Assembly: GCA_031289875.1 (NCBI GenBank) | Contig: JAITOO010000133.1 | Span: forward strand, 1-6,324 | Source of the DNA: Flavobacteriaceae bacterium | GTDB lineage: Bacteria > Bacteroidota > Bacteroidia > Flavobacteriales > Weeksellaceae | Reading direction: 5' to 3' | DNA length: 6,324 bases | Position numbers and translations under genes: made by a program | Shown: positions 1 to 5,935 of the stretch, one piece after another | Numbering within the stretch: position 1 is the first letter of the stretch | How the letters are laid out: each line of letters starts with the position of its first letter | The notes under the pieces: generated by a model | What the model was told of the DNA's origin: nothing | Database searches by the model: none | What the model saw: only the letters and a program-made list of their open reading frames with translations

Positions 1-915
1 GAGCAGGTGAACGCTGTTTACAAAGGCAGCGCAACGGTGAAAAATGGAAATTTCAAAATTGAGTTTTATGTTCCGAAAGATATTAATTATCAAGTCGGCG
101 ACGGAAAATTGGTTTTGTATGCAAACAATTCTAAAATCGACGCTTCGTCTTTCAATAATATCAAGGTCGGGGACATCAATCCGGATGGAATCCAAGATGA
201 TGAGGGTCCAAAAATTCATCTGTATATGAACAATTTGAGTTTTGCCAATGGCGGGATTACCGACCACAATCCGTATTTTCTTGCCTGCGTAACCGACAGT
301 TCGGGCATCAACTCTACCGGAATCGGCATTGGGCATGACATCACGGGCGTAATGGACAAGAACGTGAACGGAACGCTGGTTTTCAATGAGTTCTACACGG
401 GCGGAGAAATTTCTCCCTGCCTCAATCCGAAACTAAAAGACTATCAAAAAGGCAAAGTCTGGTATCAGCTCAGCAATATGGACTTGGGCGAGCATACCAT
501 TCAATTTAAGGTTTGGGACATAAACAATAATTCTTCAACGGCTACGTTAGACTTTATAGTAGTAGATGACGGCGACCGGCATTTGATTATCAAGAAATTG
601 TTGAACTGGCCTAATCCGTTCACTACCAAGACGTTTTTTCATTTTGAACATAATTGTCCGGATATTTTGAATGTGCAGGTGCAGATTTTTACGGTGGCGG
701 GCAAATTGATTAAAACAATCAACACCACAGTAACTTCCGAGCCTTTTTATGAAGGATACCGAACGGACAAATATGGAATCGAATGGAACGGATTGGACGA
801 TTTTGGAGACAAAATCGGAAAAGGTGTGTATATTTACCGCGTAAAAGTGAACGGAACTTCCGAAAGATGTTTGGGTTCTGCTGCACAAGTAGAAAAGTTA
901 GTGATATTGAAATAG
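1..915 (+). CDS. porU: T9SS C-terminal signal peptidase (sortase) PorU, C-terminal part only
   Basis: This is the 3' end of a longer gene; the frame is open from base 1 (E-Q-V-N-A...), giving 304 visible residues. PorU is the cell-surface C25-family cysteine protease of the type IX secretion system. It cleaves the C-terminal sorting domain from secreted cargo and attaches the cargo to the cell surface. The catalytic C25 domain lies upstream of the window, so its active site cannot be checked. The visible part is the beta-rich domain carrying the PorU-typical stretch GIGIGHDITGVMD (about fragment residues 107-119). It is followed by a type A sorting-like domain: WPNPF (203-207), VQVQIFTVAGKLIKTI, GIEWNG, GKGVYIYRV and a final EKLVILK. 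PorU is known to keep its own such domain. No terminator lies before porV 51 bp on, so co-transcription is likely. The assignment rests on this domain order and on the porV neighbour. Confidence 0.93.
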   Translation, partial: EQVNAVYKGSATVKNGNFKIEFYVPKDINYQVGDGKLVLYANNSKIDASSFNNIKVGDINPDGIQDDEGPKIHLYMNNLSFANGGITDHNPYFLACVTDSSGINSTGIGIGHDITGVMDKNVNGTLVFNEFYTGGEISPCLNPKLKDYQKGKVWYQLSNMDLGEHTIQFKVWDINNNSSTATLDFIVVDDGDRHLIIKKLLNWPNPFTTKTFFHFEHNCPDILNVQVQIFTVAGKLIKTINTTVTSEPFYEGYRTDKYGIEWNGLDDFGDKIGKGVYIYRVKVNGTSERCLGSAAQVEKLVILK

Positions 916-966
916 ACAATGTTAAAATAATAAAAAATTAAAATAAAAACAACACGTATATACAAA

Positions 967-2133
967 ATGAAAAAAACGATTCTATTACTAAGTTTACTCA
1001 GCGTCTTTGCGTTAAAGGCGCAAGACAATAATTACAATCCAATAATAACGGGAGCGCCGTTTTTGAGAATCGCCCCCGACGCACGCGCAGGAGGATTGGC
1101 AGACCAAGGGGTAGCAACCTCTCCGGATGCTTTTTCACAATATTGGAATCCGTCAAAATATGTTTTCGGAGCAAGCTATTCAGGTATTGGCGTTTCCTAC
1201 ACGCCTTACATGAATAAACTGACCAACGATGTGTTCCTGCTCAATGGAACTTTCTACACTTTCCTCGGAGAGGAAGAAAGAAGCACATTGGCGGCAAGCG
1301 TCTATTATTTCAATATGGGCGAAATTGACTTGAATACCCTGATAGGAAGCGATATTGTGAATATGGGAACAGCCAAACCCAACGAATTTGCCATAGATTT
1401 CTCTTACGGCTTGAAATTAGCAGACGTTTACTCCATGGCGGTTACCGCACGCTACATTCGTTCCGACTTGTTCAACAACGTTTCCAGCAGTGACAATGCC
1501 CAAACCAAAGCAGCCGGCACCTTTGCCGTTGATTTGACGGGATATTTCCAAACCGACCGCACCAACTCTTTCGGAGGTTATGAAGGCAGATGGCGCGCAG
1601 GTTGGGGACTCTTCAACATGGGTCCAAAGTTGGATTACTCCGATGACAGCGAAAATTCCAGCTACCTGCCCACCAATTTGCGTTTAGGCGCAGGCTACGA
1701 CCTCTTCTTGGACGAAGAAAATAAAGTGGGGCTGACTTTTGAAGCAGCAAAACTTTTAGTCCCTGCTCCCAAAGAAATCTATGACGCCGACGGCAAGGTA
1801 ATAGGCAAGCAAATCCCTGACGACAATTTCCTTTCAGGAATGTTCAAATCTTTCGGAAACAAAGATGCCGGAAAAGAAATAACTTACAGCATATCAGGAG
1901 AATATGTATTTAACAATGCCTTTGCTTTCCGTGCCGGATATTTCTACGAAAATCCCGACAAAGGTGCACGACAGTTTGTTACGCTCGGCGCAGGGCTTAA
2001 ATACCAGTCTTTCGGTTTAGACTTTTCCTACCTGATAACTACGGCAAAACAGAACAACGCTTTGGACAACACGCTGCGTTTCGGCTTGACATGGGATTTC
2101 GGCGGAGAAACCTCTAACAACTACAATTATTAA
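967..2133 (+). CDS. porV: T9SS outer-membrane protein PorV (LptO), complete
   Basis: PorV is a FadL-like outer-membrane beta-barrel. It binds the C-terminal domains of T9SS cargo leaving the SprA translocon and carries them to PorU for cleavage and anchoring. The 388-residue product starts with a classic signal peptide (MKKTILLLSLLSVFALKA, cleavage probably before Q19 or D20). The strongly conserved PorV N-terminus follows: NPIITGAPFLRIAPDARAGGLADQGVAT, then SPDAFSQYWNPSKY (about residues 24-65). The rest is alternating aromatic/hydrophobic strand sequence with barrel strands such as FRAGYFYE and LGAGLKYQSFGLDFSYLI. It ends in NTLRFGLTWDFGG, typical of an outer-membrane barrel C-terminus. Length matches the family (about 380-400). 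The ATG at 967 is chosen because the signal peptide starts there; its upstream context is A-rich with no Shine-Dalgarno, which is normal in this phylum. It sits 51 bp after porU, and a strong hairpin follows the stop. Confidence 0.96.
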   Translation: MKKTILLLSLLSVFALKAQDNNYNPIITGAPFLRIAPDARAGGLADQGVATSPDAFSQYWNPSKYVFGASYSGIGVSYTPYMNKLTNDVFLLNGTFYTFLGEEERSTLAASVYYFNMGEIDLNTLIGSDIVNMGTAKPNEFAIDFSYGLKLADVYSMAVTARYIRSDLFNNVSSSDNAQTKAAGTFAVDLTGYFQTDRTNSFGGYEGRWRAGWGLFNMGPKLDYSDDSENSSYLPTNLRLGAGYDLFLDEENKVGLTFEAAKLLVPAPKEIYDADGKVIGKQIPDDNFLSGMFKSFGNKDAGKEITYSISGEYVFNNAFAFRAGYFYENPDKGARQFVTLGAGLKYQSFGLDFSYLITTAKQNNALDNTLRFGLTWDFGGETSNNYNY

Positions 2134-2176
2134 AATAACTTAATTTTTATAATTAAATAAGTTTTTGATTTTGACC

Positions 2177-2213
2177 GCACAGCAAAAAAATGAAAATCAT
2201 TTTTTTGCTGTGC
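2177..2213 (+). terminator. Strong hairpin, probable porV terminator
   Basis: This is a perfect 17-bp inverted repeat, 2177-2193 against 2197-2213, around an AAA loop. The base of the stem is GC-rich (GCACAGC/GCTGTGC) and the top is an A7/T7 pair. T-rich sequence (TTATTTT) follows. An outer pair, TTGACC at 2171-2176 and GGTCAA at 2226-2231, could extend the structure beyond a short internal loop. It lies 43 bp after the porV stop and well before htrA, so it most likely ends the porU-porV transcript. A weaker AT-rich hairpin (AACTTA 2137-2142 / TAAGTT 2158-2163, then T5) lies directly after the stop codon. Confidence 0.65.
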
Positions 2214-2229
2214 TTATTTTCAGCAGGTC

Positions 2230-2268
2230 AAATTTGCATTCATCAATGTTTGTTTGAGCGGCAAATTT
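2230..2268. repeat. Short inverted repeat between porV and htrA
   Basis: AAATTTGC at 2230-2237 is the exact reverse complement of GCAAATTT at 2261-2268, separated by 23 bp. It lies just downstream of the porV terminator hairpin. It could be part of a tandem terminator structure or a protein-binding site; nothing in the sequence decides between these, and an 8-bp AT-rich match may be chance. Confidence 0.3.
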
Positions 2269-2319
2269 TCAAAAAAGAAAGGAAAACCGCTTTTCTGCCA
2301 AATAAAATCTAAAAGGCGT

Positions 2320-2369
2320 GTTAAAAATCGTTAAACATTAAAAATGATAAAATTTTGGTATTAATTTTG
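2320..2369 (+). promoter_or_regulatory. Probable htrA promoter region
   Basis: TAATTTTG at 2362-2369 matches the Bacteroidota -7 element TAnnTTTG and lies 41 bp before the htrA start. There is no good TTTG at the usual -33 distance; the expected place (about 2338-2342) reads TTAAA. Upstream are two direct copies of GTTAAA, at 2320-2325 and 2330-2335, exactly 10 bp apart, which would place them on the same DNA face. That pattern could be a regulator or alternative sigma factor site, which would suit a stress protease, but this is inference. Confidence 0.35.
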
Positions 2370-2410
2370 AAATAAAAAATCAAGATTTAACTTAAAAAAA
2401 CAATAGAAAA

Positions 2411-3946
2411 ATGGAAATAAAAAAACTTGTACCTTATGCTATTGTAGGCATTTCAAGCGCCCTGATTACCATCGGTGCGTTTTCCTACGCAATGAACAAC
2501 AACACAAGCCTGAGCGATTTCAATCTGTTTCAGAAAGACCCGTCCAAAACATACTTTACTTCAGCTTCTTACGCCTCATCGCCCGTGCTGAACCCGCCGG
2601 ACTTGACAGAAGCAGCCGAAAAAACGGTGAATGCAGTGGTCAGCGTCAAAAATTATTCGTCCAGAGCGCAGCAGCAACAGTCATTCAATCCGTTTGATTT
2701 CTTTTTCGGAGACCCTTTCGGAGATTCCCAGCCCAATCAGAGGCAGCAACAGCAACAGCAAAAAGACGTTCCGAGCGGATTGGGTTCGGGCGTGATAATC
2801 TCCGCCGATGGCTATATCGTAACCAATAATCACGTGATTTCAGGCGCTGACAAAATAGAAGTTACGCTGAACAATCAAAAAACTTATACGGCAACTTTGG
2901 TCGGAACTGACCCGAATACGGACATCGCCCTGCTGAAAATTGACGAAAAAAATCTTCCGGTTTTGAATTTTTACAATTCAGACAATGTGAAAGTAGGAGA
3001 ATGGGTGCTGGCAGTCGGCAATCCTTTCGGACTGACTTCTACCGTTACGGCAGGCATCATATCCGCCAAAGGACGCAGTCTGGGCTTGATACGGTCTAAT
3101 TCCACCGCCCCGATAGAGTCTTTCATTCAAACCGATGCGGCGATAAATCCGGGAAACAGCGGCGGTGCGCTGGTCAATTCCAACGGCGATTTGATTGGAA
3201 TCAATACGGCAATTTCCTCTCACTCAGGAGCAGGCACTTATGAAGGATACGGTTTTGCCGTTCCGTCCAATATTGCCAAAAAAATAGTAGAAGACATCAG
3301 ACAGTACGGTATGGTTCAGAGAGGCATGTTGGGTATCGGAACGATGGATTTGAGCGACGAAGAGGGGGTAAGGCAATATAATGCAAGAAATAAAACCTCC
3401 TACAAGACACAGCAGGGAATTTTGGTAGAAACCGTTCAAGATGACGGCGGAGCCAAAGATGCAGGCATCAAGAAAGGAGACATCATCACAACTATTGAAA
3501 GCACTCCTGTAAAGAATTTTGCCACGCTTTCGGGAATTATCGGAGAGAAAAGACCGGGCGATAAAGTGAACGTAACCGTTTTGCGCGACGGCTCGACCAA
3601 GAATTTTACTGTGAAATTGAAAGATTCCAAAGGCAATACCAAACTTAAAACCAAAGACGACATGAGCGCTTCTGAGAAATTGGGCGCAAGTTTTAAGGAA
3701 TTGAGCGACCAGCAGAAGGTGAATTATGGTTTGGACTCAGGCGTGGTGGTTACAGATGCGGACAGCAACGGCAAACTTGCCTCTATCGGAGTAACAGAAG
3801 GATATATTATTATGGATGTCAATGATAAACCGGTAAACAGTGAAAATGACATTGAGAAAATCTTGAAAAATTATAAAGGTACGGTATCTGTAAGATACAT
3901 AGATAGTTATGGTAGAGTGTACCGCAGAGGTTTCAAAATGGATTAG
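2411..3946 (+). CDS. htrA: HtrA/DegP (Do) family periplasmic serine protease, complete
   Basis: This envelope quality-control protease degrades or refolds misfolded exported proteins in the periplasm. The 511-residue product begins with a hydrophobic segment (about residues 8-27, VPYAIVGISSALITIGAFSY) that acts as a signal or membrane anchor. No clear cleavage site is visible, so it may stay tethered. The trypsin-like domain spans about 65-300, with catalytic His141 (TNNHVIS), Asp171 (NTDIALLKI) and Ser250 (INPGNSGGALVN). Two PDZ domains follow, PDZ1 about 303-405 and PDZ2 about 425-508; PDZ1 carries a GILVETV ligand-loop-like stretch. The two-PDZ layout and length fit the DegP/DegQ group. 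A glutamine-rich insert (about 85-118), partly coded by three tandem CAGCAA units at 2744-2761, sits where DegP has its variable LA loop. The ATG at 2411 is preceded by A-rich sequence. The gene is probably monocistronic, with its own promoter region and a terminator at 3975-4010. Confidence 0.96.
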   Translation: MEIKKLVPYAIVGISSALITIGAFSYAMNNNTSLSDFNLFQKDPSKTYFTSASYASSPVLNPPDLTEAAEKTVNAVVSVKNYSSRAQQQQSFNPFDFFFGDPFGDSQPNQRQQQQQQKDVPSGLGSGVIISADGYIVTNNHVISGADKIEVTLNNQKTYTATLVGTDPNTDIALLKIDEKNLPVLNFYNSDNVKVGEWVLAVGNPFGLTSTVTAGIISAKGRSLGLIRSNSTAPIESFIQTDAAINPGNSGGALVNSNGDLIGINTAISSHSGAGTYEGYGFAVPSNIAKKIVEDIRQYGMVQRGMLGIGTMDLSDEEGVRQYNARNKTSYKTQQGILVETVQDDGGAKDAGIKKGDIITTIESTPVKNFATLSGIIGEKRPGDKVNVTVLRDGSTKNFTVKLKDSKGNTKLKTKDDMSASEKLGASFKELSDQQKVNYGLDSGVVVTDADSNGKLASIGVTEGYIIMDVNDKPVNSENDIEKILKNYKGTVSVRYIDSYGRVYRRGFKMD

Positions 3947-3974
3947 TATTAGAATTGTTTTTATATGTTTTATC

Positions 3975-4010
3975 AAGGCGGTTTCCCTTAAACGGAAGCC
4001 GTCTTTTTTT
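3975..4010 (+). terminator. Intrinsic terminator of htrA
   Basis: A 12-bp stem (3975-3986 AAGGCGGTTTCC against 3994-4005 GGAAGCCGTCTT, two G-U wobbles) encloses a 7-nt loop. It runs into a T7 tract at 4004-4010. It starts 29 bp after the htrA stop codon, which is the textbook position and form. Confidence 0.85.
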
Positions 4011-4017
4011 GTTGTCA

Positions 4018-4174
4018 GGCAATACTTTACACTAACAGGGCGCAAGTCCCTGTCTGCGCCGAGTGGGAAAGAATCAGTAGCGACCGGCGATAACAAGGGG
4101 ATTGATCCCCTTGCTGCCCTTTCGGGCGTGTGGAGTGTATTTGCCCGCAGGTTACGGCTTTTGCCTTAGCTGCG
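4018..4174. other. GC-rich structured intergenic element (candidate ncRNA or dispersed repeat)
   Basis: This island is about 57% G+C (counted over 4031-4140) in DNA that is otherwise very AT-rich. It contains ACAGGG/CCCTGT (4035-4040 / 4048-4053); a perfect 8-9-bp hairpin CAAGGGGAT/ATCCCCTTG (4094-4102 / 4105-4113); GCCC/GGGC (4116-4119 / 4124-4127); and CGCAG...GGC-TTTT-GCC...CTGCG (4146-4174). The first three are enclosed by a long-range pairing, TACACT 4028-4033 with AGTGTA 4134-4139 and GGCAA 4018-4022 with TTGCC 4141-4145. This looks like a multibranched RNA or a palindromic repeat. It follows the htrA terminator, so an htrA-linked transcript should mostly not include it, and I see no promoter for it. 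A + strand frame reads through it (RQYFTLTG... to a stop at 4167-4169), but the structure argues against coding. I have an unverified impression of similar elements in other Bacteroidota genomes. It matches no RNA class I could name; the strand is unknown. Confidence 0.4.
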
Positions 4175-4223
4175 ATTATGAAAATTTTGGCTTTCAGCCA
4201 TCAGGTAAAACATTTAGCAGTTC

Positions 4224-4460
4224 TTTATTCTTTTTATTCTTTGGCTTTGGCTTATTTCATTTTGTGTCGTTTTGTTTTTAATTTCTTCATTTAATTATGC
4301 CACTAAAAGCGGGCATTTATCGGCAAAAATAAAACATAACAGCAAATATGATTAAAATCATTTAAAAATATTTGCTTTCGTTTCCTTTTATTTCATACAT
4401 TTGAAAAATCAAATGAAACTAAAAAAACACAATGTGAAACCAAAGAATAAAAAGAATAAA
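4224..4460. repeat. Perfect 21-bp inverted repeat enclosing AT-rich palindromic DNA
   Basis: TTTATTCTTTTTATTCTTTGG at 4224-4244 is, apart from its first base shown here for context, part of an arm whose 21 bases are all the exact reverse complement of 4440-4460. Inside the ends, similarity continues imperfectly: 4255-4267 against 4427-4439 match in 11 of 13 positions after a 10-bp insertion in the left arm, then more loosely toward 4295 and 4408. The left arm is two tandem TTTATTCTT units (4224-4241), followed by two overlapping TTTGGC units to about 4251. No transposase lies inside and no target-site duplication is evident at the ends (AGTTC on the left, ATTAA on the right). A small non-autonomous element, a regulatory palindrome before glpT, or a product of low-complexity AT-rich DNA are all possible. 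Confidence 0.5.
4341..4403 (+). promoter_or_regulatory. Probable glpT promoter with overlapping operator-like inverted repeat
   Basis: TACATTTG at 4396-4403 is a full match to the Bacteroidota -7 element TAnnTTTG, and TTTG at 4371-4374 is a -33 element 21 bp upstream. Transcription would start near 4408-4410, giving a leader of about 150 nt. The inverted repeat AGCAAATAT (4341-4349) / ATATTTGCT (4368-4376), 18 bp apart, covers the -33 element with its right half. This is a plausible site for a repressor or activator of the glycerol-phosphate genes. The remaining leader (4404-4557) is AT-rich with no clear terminator or riboswitch. Confidence 0.5.
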
Positions 4461-4557
4461 ATTAATTAAAATCGTATCTCACAAATGACTAATAAAAACG
4501 CACCTTTTTTAAGCCAAATAAACTCAAATAAAAAACATCTAAAACCATTCTAATATT

Positions 4558-5913
4558 ATGTGGAAATTTTTACAGCCGGACACTCATAAACCTTTGCTGG
4601 CAAAAGAAAAAATAGACCCTGAATACAAAAAACTGCGCTGGCAGGTGTTCATTGGTATTTTTGTCGGATATGCAGGCTATTATTTAGTAAGGAAAAACTT
4701 TACTATGGCTATGCCTCACCTGACGGACATGGGCTTTGACAAGGACGGATTGGGTTTTGCTCTCTCTGCCAACGCTATTGCATACGGATTTTCGAAATTC
4801 CTTATGGGTGGTGTTTCCGACCGTAGCAACGCACGCAAATTCCTCCCTTTAGGGCTTATTCTTTCGGCAATTGCCACCCTCTTAATGGGAACTAAGGCGG
4901 GCGTTGCTTCCATTTGGGTAATGTTTGTATTTCAGTTTCTTATCGGCTGGTTTCAAGGAATGGGCTGGCCCCCGTGCGGTCGCGTGATGACTCACTGGTT
5001 TTCCATCAAAGAACGCGGAACAAAAATGTCAATTTGGAACGTAGCGCACAACGTTGGAGGAGGGCTTATGGCGCCTATCGTAGCTTATGGAATCTTGTGG
5101 TTCGGTTCATGGCAAGCGGGAACTTTCTGGTTTCCTGCAATTATTGCCATCATTATTGCATTAATAAGTTATGCTTTGATTAGAGACACTCCTCAATCTT
5201 GCGGGCTGCCTCCGGTCGAAGAATATCGAAACGACTATCCGAAAAACTATAACGAAAATTCTGAAAAAGAATTGACAGCAAAAGAAATCTTCTTTCAATA
5301 TGTGCTTAACAACAAAACTTTATGGTTTATAGCTATTGCCAATGCTTTCATCTATTTCATAAGATACGGAGTATTGGACTGGGCGCCTACTTTTTTGAGC
5401 GAAATTAAAGGTTACGACATCAAGCAGATAGGCTGGGCTTATTCTTACTATGAATTTGCCGCCATACCCGGCACAATTTTGTGCGGTTGGCTGAGCGACA
5501 AGGTTTTCAAAGGACGGCGAGCTATAACTACCATTATTTACATGGTGCTGGTTGCCATTTTCATTGTCATTTATTGGCTGAATCGAAGCAGCGTTTTGCT
5601 TGACAGCATCTCGCTGATAGCCATCGGATTTTTAATCTACGGTCCCGTGATGCTTATCGGCGTGCAGGCATTAGACCTTGCGCCTAAAAAAGCCGCCGGA
5701 ACAGCCGCCGGACTTACAGGTTTCTTCGGATACTTTTTTGGTACGGCTATCCTCGCCAATATCGGAATGGGAGCCGTCGTACAACATTTCGGCTGGAATT
5801 ACGGCTTTATCATGCTGTTGATTTCCTGCGCTTTGGCTATTTTCTTTGTCGGACTGACTTACAAAGAAGAACAATATTTAATAAAAGAAAGTAAAAAAAT
5901 AGAAATAAATTAA
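4558..5913 (+). CDS. glpT: sn-glycerol-3-phosphate:phosphate antiporter GlpT (MFS)
   Basis: GlpT imports sn-glycerol-3-phosphate across the inner membrane in exchange for inorganic phosphate. The 451-residue product follows E. coli GlpT (452 residues) almost end to end as I recall it. Shared blocks are IDPEYKKLRWQ, GYYLVRKNFTMAMPHL, LGFALSANAIAYGFSKF, GWFQGMGWPPCGR, IRDTPQSCGLPPVEEYRNDYP, the IPGTILCGWLSDKVF region, and IYGPVMLIG with LAPKKAAGTAAG. Substrate-binding Arg45 (YLVRKN) and Arg269 (YFIRYG) are both present, and His164 (NVAHNVGGG) matches the E. coli binding-site His165. It has twelve membrane segments in two halves, separated by a cytoplasmic loop at about 210-250. These residues favour glycerol-3-phosphate over the hexose-phosphate relative UhpT. 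The ATG at 4558 gives the correct family N-terminus (MWKFLQPDTHKP). The phosphodiesterase gene follows after 22 bp without a terminator, so the two form an operon. Confidence 0.97.
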   Translation: MWKFLQPDTHKPLLAKEKIDPEYKKLRWQVFIGIFVGYAGYYLVRKNFTMAMPHLTDMGFDKDGLGFALSANAIAYGFSKFLMGGVSDRSNARKFLPLGLILSAIATLLMGTKAGVASIWVMFVFQFLIGWFQGMGWPPCGRVMTHWFSIKERGTKMSIWNVAHNVGGGLMAPIVAYGILWFGSWQAGTFWFPAIIAIIIALISYALIRDTPQSCGLPPVEEYRNDYPKNYNENSEKELTAKEIFFQYVLNNKTLWFIAIANAFIYFIRYGVLDWAPTFLSEIKGYDIKQIGWAYSYYEFAAIPGTILCGWLSDKVFKGRRAITTIIYMVLVAIFIVIYWLNRSSVLLDSISLIAIGFLIYGPVMLIGVQALDLAPKKAAGTAAGLTGFFGYFFGTAILANIGMGAVVQHFGWNYGFIMLLISCALAIFFVGLTYKEEQYLIKESKKIEIN

Positions 5914-5935
5914 AATTAAAATAATAAAAAACACT

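Noticed and set aside
547..888. 113-codon minus-strand open frame opposite porU
   Set aside because: It lies wholly inside the well-supported PorU C-terminal domain and its translation looks like an antisense shadow.
3737..4096. 119-codon minus-strand open frame over the htrA 3' end and terminator
   Set aside because: It is a shadow of the htrA coding region extended into the structured intergenic DNA, with no domain and no plausible promoter.
3909..4169. 86-codon + strand open frame spanning the htrA end, its terminator and the GC-rich element
   Set aside because: It begins inside htrA in another frame, reads straight through a good intrinsic terminator and the hairpin-rich element, and shows no recognisable domain.
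4018..4174. Known structured RNAs (tRNA, tmRNA, RNase P RNA, SRP RNA) as an explanation for the GC-rich island
   Set aside because: No tRNA cloverleaf with CCA end and T-loop, no RNase P GAGGAAAGTCC-like core, and no SRP GGAAG/AGCAG core could be found.
4224..4460. Insertion sequence or CRISPR-like array in the AT-rich gap
   Set aside because: There is no transposase gene, no evident target-site duplication, and no regularly spaced direct repeats with spacers; only the inverted repeat is supported.
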